DNA from: Acidimicrobiales bacterium
GTDB lineage: Bacteria; Actinomycetota; Acidimicrobiia; Acidimicrobiales; SZUA-35
DNA: 64,000 nucleotides
Reading direction: 5' to 3'
NCBI GenBank assembly: GCA_028285495.1
Contig: JANQPB010000037.1
Span: 62,001-126,000 of the forward strand
The notes under the pieces are model-generated. The model was not told where the DNA came from. It saw only the letters and a program-made list of their open reading frames with translations, and ran no database searches. Each line of letters opens with the position of its first letter. Position 1 is the stretch's first letter. The position numbers and the translations under genes are program-made. Below are positions 34,256 through 42,938 of the stretch, piece by piece.

Positions 34256-34435
34256 ATGATGACCAGACGCATCACCATGACCCTCGCCGCCGTCATCCTG
34301 GCCATCATCCTGGCCGGCATCGCCGTCTTCGCCGCCACCGGTGCCGACACCGCGGCTCGCACCTCGACCACGGCCGCCACCCCCGAGCCACCAGGCCTCC
34401 AACCGACTCCCCCAACCCGAGGAACGACCACGTGA
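34256..34435 (+). CDS. Small single-pass membrane or secreted peptide
   Basis: 59 residues. RRITMTLAAVILAIILAGIAVF gives one strong hydrophobic helix (core MTLAAVILAIILAGIAVF), followed by a ~35-residue outside tail rich in Thr, Pro and Ala. Starts 12 bases after the flavoprotein stop; its TGA overlaps the GTG start of the next gene. No Cys, so not a lipoprotein. It may be an accessory subunit or anchor of the redox protein. No family recognised. Confidence 0.7.
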   Translation: MMTRRITMTLAAVILAIILAGIAVFAATGADTAARTSTTAATPEPPGLQPTPPTRGTTT

Positions 34436-34794
34436 CCGGACACCACATCAACGAAGCCGCGACCCGATCCCAACCTCGCCAGGCCGCGGTCGGTCAACTG
34501 CGAGAAGACACCACGATCGACGACGTCACCGACGCACTCCAGGCGATCGGGATCGAACCCGACCGGATCTACTACCTGATCGGCCCCGAGGGCGCCGAGA
34601 CACTCAGCCGCACACGAGGCTTTCTCTCGGTCTTCGACGACGTCATCGACAAACCCATCGCTGCGCTACGCGACGGCCACACCATCGTCGGCGTCTTCGG
34701 TGTCGACAAGGACAACGCCCGAACCGTCCGCCAGTGCCTCCTCGACGCCGGCGTCACCCACACCCACTACTTCGGCAAGTGGACCTACTCCTAG
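34432..34794 (+). CDS. Small YFGK-motif protein A (unknown function)
   Basis: 120 residues, cytoplasmic. GTG start overlaps the preceding stop (GTGA). After a ~20-residue tail it alternates strands and helices: DDVTDALQAIGIEPDRIYYL, GPEGAETLSRTRGFLSVFDD, GHTIVGVFGVDKDNARTV, ending THTHYFGKWTYS. It is related to the next gene product: both share a G-x-x-GA(D/E) turn in the middle and a Tyr-Phe-Gly-Lys end. The pattern suggests an alpha-beta sandwich. Function unknown; context says redox or stress. Confidence 0.82.
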   Translation: MTGHHINEAATRSQPRQAAVGQLREDTTIDDVTDALQAIGIEPDRIYYLIGPEGAETLSRTRGFLSVFDDVIDKPIAALRDGHTIVGVFGVDKDNARTVRQCLLDAGVTHTHYFGKWTYS

Positions 34795-34829
34795 ACACCG
34801 CCAAAGCCAACGAACGACAGGCCAACACC

Positions 34830-35252
34830 ATGCCCGACCACCAGATCGAACTCAACGACCCCGCCTACTACCTGAGCGAACCGAAGCGGCAGATCGGCTG
34901 CTCGCTGGCCACCGCCGGTGACTTCGACGGAGCCGTCGCTGACCTCATCGCCCACGGCATCAGCCAAAGCGACCTCCGAGCGCTGCACGGCCAACCCGGC
35001 GCCGACATCATCGACATCCTCGGCGAGCACCACGGACTCATCGCCAACATCCGCCGCATCTTCCCGACCATCAACAACCACGTCATGGAGAACATGGGCA
35101 ACGTCGACCAGGTCCTCAAAGCAGGCGGGTACGCGCTCCTCGCACCGGCCGCCGAGTACGAGGACGCCAAGGCGATCGCCGATCTCCTCCGCGGCCACAA
35201 CGCCGCCAACATCTTCTACTTCGGCAAGAGACGCATGTGGCGCTTCAACTGA
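34830..35252 (+). CDS. Small YFGK-motif protein B, paralogue of A
   Basis: 140 residues. Aligns with protein A along most of its length: AVADLIAHGISQSDLRAL / GQPGADIIDILGEHHGLI / GGYALLAPAAEYEDAKAI / NIFYFGKRRMWRF. It has an extra helix with MENMGNVDQV. Tandem, diverged duplication within the operon, 35 bases after A. No catalytic or metal motif is evident. I do not recognise a named family, although the Tyr-Phe-Gly-Lys ending recalls small stress proteins. Confidence 0.82.
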   Translation: MPDHQIELNDPAYYLSEPKRQIGCSLATAGDFDGAVADLIAHGISQSDLRALHGQPGADIIDILGEHHGLIANIRRIFPTINNHVMENMGNVDQVLKAGGYALLAPAAEYEDAKAIADLLRGHNAANIFYFGKRRMWRFN

Positions 35253-35342
35253 CAGGCCGTCCTCACGTCTCCGGGGGGCCACCCGACCGTCGGCGATCGG
35301 CGAGCTGTCGAGCGCTCGGGCTCGCCGGCGACCCGGTAACGC

Positions 35343-35888
35343 TCAGCCCGCCCGTCGCAGCCGGTAGGCCGCGGCCTTCGAGCGGTTCTGGCACGCCAGC
35401 GAGCAGTACCGGCGACTCCGGTTCTTGCTGAGATCGTAGAAGAGCCTCCCGCACTCGCCGCCTGAGCAGGCGCCGACCCTCGTCCATCGTGCATCCCCGA
35501 TGACTCGGGCGAACGCCCCGGCAACCACAGCGCTCCAGGCCGGCACGAGCGGGGCATCCCGGCGGTGACGGTGAAGTGTCCAGCCCTCGGGCTCCTTGGT
35601 GAGGTGCAACTGCGCAGGGAACTCCTCGAGCAGCACGTTCACCAGGCCGGCGGCCCGATCGACGCCTTCACCACGATTGCCAGCCAACAGCGTCGCGATC
35701 TCGGCCGACCGCTGTGCGAGTCCGAGCAGTTGCTCGGCTTGGGTGTCATCGATCCACTCAACCGAGAGTGGATCGGCGGCGAAGATCGAGCGCAGCTCAG
35801 ACGCTCCGCCGTTCTCCCGTGCCAGGTTCGACAGATCGAGCGCAACCGCCAGCCCGACGTCACTGGCGTAAAGCTCTTGACTAGTCAC
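35343..35888 (-). CDS. CGNR zinc-finger (ABATE domain) regulator
   Basis: 181 residues from a GTG. The N-terminal ~120 residues are the ABATE ligand-like domain; the C-terminus is the CGNR zinc finger: GGECGRLFYDLSKNRSRRYC followed by SLACQNRSKAAAYR, giving Cys-x3-Cys and Cys-x3-Cys zinc ligands plus the CxNR signature. Members are stress-response transcription regulators. Divergent from a cupin gene across an 81-base gap with an inverted repeat, so probably its regulator. Confidence 0.9.
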   Translation of the reverse strand: MTSQELYASDVGLAVALDLSNLARENGGASELRSIFAADPLSVEWIDDTQAEQLLGLAQRSAEIATLLAGNRGEGVDRAAGLVNVLLEEFPAQLHLTKEPEGWTLHRHRRDAPLVPAWSAVVAGAFARVIGDARWTRVGACSGGECGRLFYDLSKNRSRRYCSLACQNRSKAAAYRLRRAG

Positions 35889-35898
35889 GCAACGCTCT

Positions 35899-35922
35899 CT
35901 AGGTTCATCACTACCAATCTAG
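35899..35922. promoter_or_regulatory. Imperfect inverted repeat between CGNR and cupin genes
   Basis: CTAGGTT (35899-35905) and AATCTAG (35916-35922) match as inverted arms except one base, separated by 10 bases. Local AT content is high for this window, marking the shared promoter zone of the divergent CGNR and cupin genes. Confidence 0.35.
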
Positions 35923-35969
35923 CTTACGACAGTGACCAACAGGCCGAACCTGTAGTCGGACTGGACGAC

Positions 35970-36443
35970 ATGATCCCCACACCGGTCTCCCTCACCGACC
36001 GATTCGCCGCCCTCGACCTCCTGCCGCACCGCACCCCCGACCTCGAGGACCGGGCATCGGCCGAGAGCGAGGTGCGCTGGCTCGACACGCTGGCCGCGTA
36101 CCGAGACGGTGGCATCTTCATCGTGCACTACGCCGGCGACAGCGCCTGGGAACGCCACCAAGCCGACGAGGTCGTCATGGTCGTCGACGGCGAAACCGTC
36201 ATGACCCTCATCATCGATGGCGCCGCCACCGAGGTCACGATGGGCCCGATGGAGCTGTTCGTCGTCCCGGCACGGACCTGGCACCGCTTCCACACACCCG
36301 ACCGGGTCCAGGTCATGACCATCACACCGCAGCCAACCGAGCACTGCGTCGAGGATCCCGAAGAACTGCGGTCGTCCGACACGGGCGCTGCTGGTCACCG
36401 ACGGCCGACAGGCGTTCACACCGTCGACCGGTCTCGCCGCTGA
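35970..36443 (+). CDS. Cupin domain protein
   Basis: 157 residues. Cupin motif 1 is degenerate: WERHQADEVVMVVDGE with His and Glu; motif 2 is GPMELFVVPARTWHRFHTP with the second His. Probably binds a metal ion. Small single cupins next to CGNR regulators may act as sensors or detoxification enzymes. The last ~25 residues (TGAAGHRRPTGVHTV) are Arg-rich and less protein-like, hinting that the original stop was lost by a frameshift. Confidence 0.82.
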   Translation: MIPTPVSLTDRFAALDLLPHRTPDLEDRASAESEVRWLDTLAAYRDGGIFIVHYAGDSAWERHQADEVVMVVDGETVMTLIIDGAATEVTMGPMELFVVPARTWHRFHTPDRVQVMTITPQPTEHCVEDPEELRSSDTGAAGHRRPTGVHTVDRSRR

Positions 36444-36897
36444 CGGCGAGAACCTCATCGCTCGACCGGTCGAGGGAAGCCGACGGCGCTCATCGCCCGC
36501 CTGGCGTGGTCCGTTCGCCGGCGGCCTGTCGAGCCACCAGGCCGGTCCCGAACGCTCCTTTCGCCCTCGCCGGCTCCCAACCGGGTCTGCTGAACCCGCA
36601 ACGCTCGAACGCCCCGATCGGTTCACGCCTGGCAGCGACGCTTGCGTCGTGGTGGCCTCCTGGCCCCGGTCCGGACACCAGCGCGTCGTCGACCTCGGTG
36701 ACACCCGAAACCTGGCACGGTCCCGAATCGGTGTCTGCCCCTTGGCCTCGGCGGGCGTCAGCGAGCGAAGCGGCGAAGCTCACATCGGGGTCGATCAACC
36801 GATCGAGACGGCCAACGCCCGAGCGTCGCAGCCGACCAACGAGGGCCACGCTGGCCGATATCGCCCACCGCTCGGGATCGCCACGCTTGCCGTGGTC
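36444..36897. other. Intergenic region, no gene recognised
   Basis: Open frames here are Arg/Ser/Pro-rich shadows with no motif. Both flanking genes end here (cupin plus strand, acyltransferase minus strand). I see no repeat or RNA structure that stands out. Confidence 0.4.
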
Positions 36898-38790
36898 TCA
36901 CTCGGCTGGCGCGTGGTCGACGGGTTCCGCTGGTTCGGTCGATGCCTGGTCCTTGGTGAGCCGTTCGCGAAGCAGGGCGTCGCCCTGGCGGGTTCGGCGG
37001 CCGTTGAGCAGGGTGCCGACGGGTGAGTAGCGGACGAGGTAGCGGTAGGAGAGGGCGAGGAGGGCGCTGACCGCAGCGACGACGAAGACGAAGGCGGGGA
37101 TGGCGGGGAGTGCGAGTGCGGCGGCCACGCCCTGGAAGACGAAGATGAGCGGGAGGTGGATGAGGTACATCCAGTAGGCGCCGTCGGAGAACCAGCGGGC
37201 CCGGAAGCTGGGGGCGGCGGCCTTGGCCCGGAACAGGCCGATGGCGCCGAAGCTGATCGTCCACGCCAGGGTTGCGCCGATGACATCGGTGGCAACCGGG
37301 GGGACGGCGTCGAAGAAGGCGGGGAAGAAGAGCGCCGTGCTGACGACCAGCAGAGGCTTCCAGCGGACACCCAGTCGGTCGATCGGCTCGACCCGGTCCT
37401 CCTGGGGGGTTCGATAGAGCAGGGCTCCGAAGCCGAAGAAGCAGGCGTAGTAGCCGAGCACGTTGGTAGCGGGTACGAGTCCGTCGGAGGTGTCGGGCCC
37501 GAGATGGGATGCGAACGTGAGGTAGATCGGCAGCGAGAGCGGGACCAGCAACCACCCGATCGCCTCTCCGACGGCGCCGGGGGGTTCCCGTCCGAGGAGG
37601 TGCCGGATGGCGTCGAGGGTGAGGGCGACGAGCGCAAAGCCGGCGACGAGCCAGAGCAGGTGCCAGAGGAACCACAGGTGGGCGAACAGCCCCCCTTCCT
37701 CCTTGCCGTCGATCTGGTCGGTCGCATCGGCCCCGGGCTCGCGGTACTCGTCGGCGCCCCCGGCATCGATGGCCTGCTGGTCGAGGTCGCCGCTGAGTGC
37801 GTAGCCGGCGACAGCGCCGGCGATGAGCAGGGGGAGGATGGTGAACATGGCGATCAGGAGAGGAAGGCCGATGCGCCGCAGCCGGTGACGGACGAGCGAG
37901 CGGAGACCGCGGCGCCGCCACAGCATCGTGGTGAAGTAGCCACTGATGAGGAAGAACAGCGGCATGCGCCAGATGTGGATGAACTCAAACAGCCCCCAGA
38001 GGAACTGCCCACCGACGTCACCGTCGCCCCAATAGGGGACGAAAGGAAGCGCGGCGTGCAGCACCACGCCGAGGAACATGGCAACGGCTCGCAGGCCATC
38101 GAGGTCGTGGCGGCGCGGGTCGGAACGGACGGCGGTCGTCGGCAACCCGGCTCCGCCCGAGGGAGGAGGCGGCTGCAGCACCGGCACCGCAGGGTCGGGT
38201 TCGCCGCCACCGCTCGGCGATCCCCCCGACGGCACCGGCCCATCCGACACGACGGGTCGCCGAGTGCGCGACCCCGACCAGCCGACGGCGCTGACGACGA
38301 TCCCCGCACCGATCGCCACGACCGAGCCGAACGCCCTGGCCACGAACCGGAGGAACGGCCCCTCCGAGTCGAACGGCTCGGTCAGGTACAGCTCCAGCTC
38401 CCGTGCGGATGCGAACTCGTAGGTGTCGGCGGAGGCGAACTCGGCGGTCCCGCGGGCCACGAACAGCCCGAAGTTGTCGCCGGGATCGGCCGACCGGAGC
38501 GCCACCCGGCTTCCCTGGGGGTCGGTGACCCGGAGCTGCATCTCCTCGATGGCGGCAACGACAGTCTCGGGTTCGGGCCGACCCTCCTGGAACTCGAACC
38601 ACAGCTTGTACGTGCCCGGCTCCAACACCGCCGACCCCGGGCTCGACACCACGACGATGGCCTCCTCGTCGATCCTCGTACCGAAGAAGTCCGCACCGGC
38701 GGCAGCGGCCATCACCGCCAGTGCCAGTCCAACTGCGAATGTGGCGATGCCGACGGCCAGCAAGATGCGAGTCACAGCAGCTCTACGCAC
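36898..38790 (-). CDS. Acyltransferase-3 membrane protein with N-terminal extracytoplasmic domain
   Basis: 630 residues. The C-terminal ~400 residues form an acyltransferase family 3 protein: DLDGLRAVAMFLGVVLHAAL holds the conserved Arg and His, then IWRMPLFFLISGYFTTML, HLWFLWHLLWLV and a ~10-helix bundle (like OpgC). Unusually, the first ~200 residues are a membrane anchor, an extracytoplasmic domain of ~130 residues (EPGTYKLWFEFQEGRPEP, LELYLTEPF), a second helix (GSVVAIGAGIVVSAVGW) and a Gly/Pro/Ser linker. It probably acylates a glycan or lipid on the outer membrane face. Start GTG 38790 or 38775. Confidence 0.85.
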   Translation of the reverse strand: MRRAAVTRILLAVGIATFAVGLALAVMAAAAGADFFGTRIDEEAIVVVSSPGSAVLEPGTYKLWFEFQEGRPEPETVVAAIEEMQLRVTDPQGSRVALRSADPGDNFGLFVARGTAEFASADTYEFASARELELYLTEPFDSEGPFLRFVARAFGSVVAIGAGIVVSAVGWSGSRTRRPVVSDGPVPSGGSPSGGGEPDPAVPVLQPPPPSGGAGLPTTAVRSDPRRHDLDGLRAVAMFLGVVLHAALPFVPYWGDGDVGGQFLWGLFEFIHIWRMPLFFLISGYFTTMLWRRRGLRSLVRHRLRRIGLPLLIAMFTILPLLIAGAVAGYALSGDLDQQAIDAGGADEYREPGADATDQIDGKEEGGLFAHLWFLWHLLWLVAGFALVALTLDAIRHLLGREPPGAVGEAIGWLLVPLSLPIYLTFASHLGPDTSDGLVPATNVLGYYACFFGFGALLYRTPQEDRVEPIDRLGVRWKPLLVVSTALFFPAFFDAVPPVATDVIGATLAWTISFGAIGLFRAKAAAPSFRARWFSDGAYWMYLIHLPLIFVFQGVAAALALPAIPAFVFVVAAVSALLALSYRYLVRYSPVGTLLNGRRTRQGDALLRERLTKDQASTEPAEPVDHAPAE

Positions 38791-39059
38791 GACGCCGCTG
38801 TCGTATTCGGACCGTGGCGCGACCGGCGCACCGGCGGCTCGGGCCGAACCTCGAGCCCACCGACACCCGCAGGCGACCACGAGCCGACGTCGACGCCATC
38901 GGGGGCGACGATCGGGTCGAGCGACGGTCACGACACCATCGTCCGAGGATGGAGCGCGAGACGGCACTCGTCGAGCCGGCCCGTGTCGGCACGCCATCCG
39001 CACGGCTCGCCCGTTGCCGATCGGATCGCCACCGACGTCGAGGGTCCGGCGGTGGCCGG

Positions 39060-39767
39060 TCAGGGGGCGAACGCCCCGCAGTGGCTGAGGTGGATGACGT
39101 CGGGGTTCAGCGCCTTGATCCGCCGGATCGAGTCGACCGCAGCGCGCCGCAGCTCCGGGTCCGGGTCGACGTTCGCCGAGCTGGCCACCTCGGCGGCCAG
39201 TTCGTCGGCATCCCAGACCATCTGGGCGCCGATCACCACCCGCCGATCGCCGGCCTCGACCAGTACGGACTGATGACCGGCCGTGTGACCGGGGGTCGCC
39301 AGAATGGTCACGCCGTCGGCGAGTCGTTCGTCGCCTCGCACGGCCCGCCGCTGGCGCTCCGGCGCGAGCGCCCAGCTGGCATCGGTGTAGTACCGATCCG
39401 TCGTCACGGACTCGTACTCGGCCACCTGGGCCAGGAAGGCTGCCGGGCCGCCGAACAACGACGGATTCTGACCACAGTGGTCGAAGTGGAGATGGCTGTT
39501 GACCACGGCAACGACCTCGCTCGCCTCGACGCCGCACCGCCAGAGGACGTCACCCAGACGCTCACGCTGCGGGTTGTACAGCTGGTCGATGAGCTCGTTC
39601 CCGAACCCGACACCGGTATCGACCAGGATCGGACCGTCCGGGTGCAGGATGCAGTAGCCGTACACCGGCACCGCACGTCCCCGATGCGCTGCGGGATGGT
39701 CCTCGGGTAGCTCGACGACGGCGAGATCGAGTCGCAGGATCGACGGCATCTCAACGAGACCAGCCAT
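39060..39767 (-). CDS. Metallo-beta-lactamase-fold hydrolase (lactonase-like)
   Basis: 235 residues. Zinc motif NSHLHFDHCGQN (His-x-His-x-Asp-His), further His in TPGHTAGHQS and the bridging Asp region WDADEL, final His in IHLSHCG. The layout and length match quorum-quenching N-acyl-homoserine lactonases, but many relatives have other ester or lactone substrates. No signal peptide, so cytosolic. ATG at 39767; an inner ATG at 39749 (MPSILRLD) is also possible. Confidence 0.88.
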   Translation of the reverse strand: MAGLVEMPSILRLDLAVVELPEDHPAAHRGRAVPVYGYCILHPDGPILVDTGVGFGNELIDQLYNPQRERLGDVLWRCGVEASEVVAVVNSHLHFDHCGQNPSLFGGPAAFLAQVAEYESVTTDRYYTDASWALAPERQRRAVRGDERLADGVTILATPGHTAGHQSVLVEAGDRRVVIGAQMVWDADELAAEVASSANVDPDPELRRAAVDSIRRIKALNPDVIHLSHCGAFAP

Positions 39768-39841
39768 CGGCCCATCGTGGCACGACGCGCCGTGCGCGAC
39801 TGGACTCGACGAGACCCCCGGACGTGGTCGAGTCTGGACCG

Positions 39842-40195
39842 ATGCAGATCGAGCGCATCGAACCGGGACCGTTGATGAGCCAGGCTGTCGTCCACCGCGG
39901 CGTGGCCTACCTCTCGGGGCTGGTCGCCAGCGACCTCGGCGCCGATGTCAAGGGGCAGACCGCATCGATCCTGGCCAGGATCGACGAGCTGTTGGCCGCT
40001 GCCGGCACCGACAAGTCGAAGCTGTTGAAGGCCAACATCTGGCTGAGCGACATCGGCACCTGGGCCGACATGAACGAGGTGTGGACCGCCTGGGTGGCCG
40101 AGGGTGCCACGCCGGCCCGGGCGACCGTCGAGGCCAAGCTGGCCCGGCCGGAGATCAAGGTCGAGATCATGGTGGAGGCTGCCGTCGACGGCTGA
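39842..40195 (+). CDS. RidA family protein
   Basis: 117 residues, the normal RidA length. Contains VVHRGVAYLSGLVASD, ADVKGQTASILARIDELLAAAG, KLLKANIWLSDIG, and ARATVEAKLARPEIKVEIMV; the Arg of the R-A-T-V motif is the enamine/imine deaminase residue. It hydrolyses reactive enamine or imine intermediates. ATG at 39842 with GGA upstream; single-gene unit. Confidence 0.92.
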   Translation: MQIERIEPGPLMSQAVVHRGVAYLSGLVASDLGADVKGQTASILARIDELLAAAGTDKSKLLKANIWLSDIGTWADMNEVWTAWVAEGATPARATVEAKLARPEIKVEIMVEAAVDG

Positions 40196-40919
40196 CAACG
40201 GTCCCGCGGGGCGAACCCTGGGGCCACGTCGGGTTGCCCGACCAGGCGCAACGGCGATCCGTCGCCAGTCTCGTCGCGCCGCGCGGCCGGTACTCCTCGG
40301 TTGGCTCCGACGACCGTGGATGATGGACGCCGACGAGAGCACGAGGCGGTGGCGCCGGGCGGCTCGGAGGTGGCCGACGCCGTCAAGGTTCGAGTCCGAC
40401 CCGTTTCGCGTGCCCCGATCGGGGCGGGTGGTTTCCGGCCCGAAGTCACCCGCTCCTCGGTGCCGACCGTGCCTGCCAGCAGGGCGCCGTTGATCCTCAT
40501 CACCCAGATACCTACCGTGCTGGGGTGGCTGCAGGATCTGCGCGCGACCTTCAGGACCTCCTCCTGATCGACACGAAACACCTCGCCGTCGACGACCTCG
40601 ACTGCCTCGTCGATCACCCAACCGTGACCTCGGCCGCGCTCGGCAGAGGAGGCTCCAGGAAGTGCGAAGCGGCCCACGAGTTGTTCGGGCTCCCAGAGCC
40701 CGAGCAGACCTCCAAGATCCCCTGGCGAACCATTCGATAGCAGCCTGCGGACGGCCCCCACTCCAGTCGACACACATCGGCACCGATCCCCGTGATGCGG
40801 GACCGAAGCCGCTCCGGCGCCGCAGTACGGCAGCCACCTGCTCTGCCCTGCCACTCGCGGCGACGATCCGGCTCTGTACCCCGGCACCGTTGTGACCTTG
40901 CGCATGCGATGATCGATTG
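40196..40919. other. Intergenic region of ~720 bases, no gene recognised
   Basis: No frame in either direction shows a family pattern. A minus frame around 40480-40640 (VIDEAVEVVDGEVFRVDQEE) reads somewhat like protein but has no continuation. May be a graveyard of an old gene. Confidence 0.35.
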
Positions 40920-41222
40920 GTGCCACCGATCCCTGTCGACCTTCGCCACGCCTGTCGATTCTTCGCATTCACGTTGGCCAACGGAACACTCGCCCCGGAC
41001 CTCCTTGGCCGGATCGACTACCGACCGCACCTTGTTGAGTTCGGCTCCGAGCTCGAGATGGTCTTCGCCATCTTCCTCAACGTCCTCGACGTCGACGAGG
41101 ACGGCCGCCCGACCAACGAGCCGAACGCCTCCCGTCGCGCAGCCGAGTGGATCCGCCACTACGTCGATCCCACCTACCGCCCCGAGCGACCCTTCGAGGA
41201 CTGGGAGACCGAACTCCACTGA
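40920..41222 (+). CDS. Small conserved-looking protein of unknown function
   Basis: 100 residues from the GTG at 40920 (a TTG lies directly before it). HACRFFAFTLANGTL, GRIDYRPHLVEFGSELE, VFAIFLNVLDVDEDGRP, and the end ASRRAAEWIRHYVDPTYRP then FEDWETELH. The compact, acidic, Trp-rich end suggests a small cytosolic family of the kind found near immunity genes in actinobacteria (possibly DUF7677, from memory). No toxin partner is visible here. Confidence 0.72.
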   Translation: MPPIPVDLRHACRFFAFTLANGTLAPDLLGRIDYRPHLVEFGSELEMVFAIFLNVLDVDEDGRPTNEPNASRRAAEWIRHYVDPTYRPERPFEDWETELH

Positions 41223-41230
41223 CGTCGCGC

Positions 41231-41309
41231 CACGGCACGTCTCGCGTGCGCGGGATCAACGGCAGCCGATGCCACGATCTCACCAGCGGTGACCACCAGG
41301 TCGGCGGTG
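41231..41309. repeat. Dispersed imperfect repeat, copy 1
   Basis: ACGGCACGTCTCG with the following ~65 bases recurs at 62461-62540 (for example TCTCACC..CGGTGAC..CCAG near the end), with about three quarters of bases matching after one gap. Both copies are intergenic. No inverted ends seen. Confidence 0.35.
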
Positions 41310-41456
41310 AGGCGGTCATGCTCGTTCGCTCGTCAGCGAGGCCCGTGAACGCCAGACGACAGAGGTCCGCCAGAGACAGATCGCCCGTGTCCAGCGGCTC
41401 CTCGTCTCCTGCGGGACAGGCGCCGAATCCTCGAAGCGGGTGTTGGGTAGGGTCGC

Positions 41457-42800
41457 GTGGTGTCGGTGTGTGCGTGCGGCTCTTCGTTTGATGCAGGAGA
41501 TCGCTTCTGTCGCAGCTGTGGCCGGGCCGTCGGCGATCAGGCCGGTCTGGTTCCCCTCCTTGAGCCTCACGCACCGGTCTCTGCAGCGAGTGTGACCTCG
41601 GCAACCCGTCGCAACCCGACCGTGTTGTCTGTGGTCGGGGCCACCGCAGTGGTCCTCGCCGTGGCTTGGATGCTGGCCACGACGGGGCCCGGCGACGCAC
41701 CGGGAACGGATGAGCGGACAGTGCCAGCGTTGGGGTCATCGACGTCGGTTCGAGCACAACCCGAGGAACGTGCGGCTACCACCTCGCCAACAACCGGACG
41801 CACGTCAGCGACCACCTCAGATGCCGCCACACCGAGCACCGTGGCCGCTGGCGGACCTGGCGCACCCTTGCTCGGGACCGAGGTCGGCTACAACCTCCTC
41901 GTCTCCACCACGGGCCGACCGGCGTTGATTGACCTCGACCGTGGAACGACCCACTACGTCGAGGGCTCGCGCGTCTTCCCCATTGCTGTGGCGGGCCCCT
42001 GGCTCATCATTGATCGAGCGACACCCGGCGGGCTCGCCAGACTCCCACTCGACGACCTGGCCGCTGACCCTCGCCCGATCTTCGACGTCGAGGGCGCGGC
42101 AGCAACGTTCACCTCCTCACCGTCCGGTCAGGTTGATCCCGAGACGATCTTCGTGAGCGTCATTCGCCAGACACGAGACCCGTCGGAGATCGACGAGACG
42201 CTCTGGGTGGTTGACCCGCTCTCCGGTGAAGCCATCGAGCGAGCCGACAACGAGCTGTTGCTCGACTTCGGCCGCAACTATGCGGACCCGAACAACACGC
42301 TCGTCACCGGGCCAGCGGGAGGGGTCTACACACGGTCCGCATCCGGTGACGACTACCGCCGAGTCGCCGACGGCCGGCTCCTGACCGCCGACGATCAGCG
42401 AGCGCTGGTCCAATCGTGCGACTCGACCCTCCAATGCGCTCTGACCTGGTTGGACCGACGAACCTGGGAACCGCTCGACCTTCACGTCCCGTCGAACCAA
42501 TCGGGCAGCCTTGTCATGTTGCATGGAACGGACTGGCTTCTCGAAGCGACCTTCGGACCGGCAGCGAACGCTTCGTTGCGCAACATCGCGACCGGAGCGA
42601 TCCGCGACATTCGACCACCTGAATTCGGGTTCCGCGGTGGCACCGTCCTACCAGCGGTGTCCTCCGATGGGCGATGGCTCGCCGAAGTGACCGACCAGCC
42701 ACGAGTGATCGCCATCACCGACCTGGCGACCGGCGAGACCAAACTCGAGATCGAGCTCGCAGAAGCCGCAACCCAACCCATGTTCTTCGTCGGCGACTGA
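41457..42800 (+). CDS. Zinc-ribbon membrane protein with beta-propeller-like outer domain
   Basis: 447 residues. The N-terminus is a zinc ribbon, CACGSSFDAGDRFCRSCG (two C-x-C/C-x2-C knuckles), in the cytosol; one membrane helix follows (VVGATAVVLAVAWMLA, ~58-73), then a Thr/Ser/Ala linker and a ~310-residue outer domain with repeated strand-turn units typical of YncE/PQQ-type propellers (LDRGTTHYVEGSRVF, TWLDRRTWEPLDLHV, ITDLATGETKLEI). It looks like a membrane-anchored sensor or binding protein. GTG at 41457 or 41460. Confidence 0.8.
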   Translation: MVSVCACGSSFDAGDRFCRSCGRAVGDQAGLVPLLEPHAPVSAASVTSATRRNPTVLSVVGATAVVLAVAWMLATTGPGDAPGTDERTVPALGSSTSVRAQPEERAATTSPTTGRTSATTSDAATPSTVAAGGPGAPLLGTEVGYNLLVSTTGRPALIDLDRGTTHYVEGSRVFPIAVAGPWLIIDRATPGGLARLPLDDLAADPRPIFDVEGAAATFTSSPSGQVDPETIFVSVIRQTRDPSEIDETLWVVDPLSGEAIERADNELLLDFGRNYADPNNTLVTGPAGGVYTRSASGDDYRRVADGRLLTADDQRALVQSCDSTLQCALTWLDRRTWEPLDLHVPSNQSGSLVMLHGTDWLLEATFGPAANASLRNIATGAIRDIRPPEFGFRGGTVLPAVSSDGRWLAEVTDQPRVIAITDLATGETKLEIELAEAATQPMFFVGD

Positions 42801-42938
42801 CGACGCCACCAAGGACCCCACTGAGCGAAGCGCTCGGGTGCGCCACCAGAGCGACCGAGGTCGACGGGCTCGGTCGGTTCGGCTGACCGAACCAGTACGG
42901 GCAGGGCCACCCGCTCAGCCAGCAGCGATACTGGCCCG

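Noticed and set aside
40300..40740. Small plus-strand genes between RidA and the 100-residue protein
   Set aside because: Candidate frames have no ribosome site, no motif and amino-acid content typical of shadow frames.
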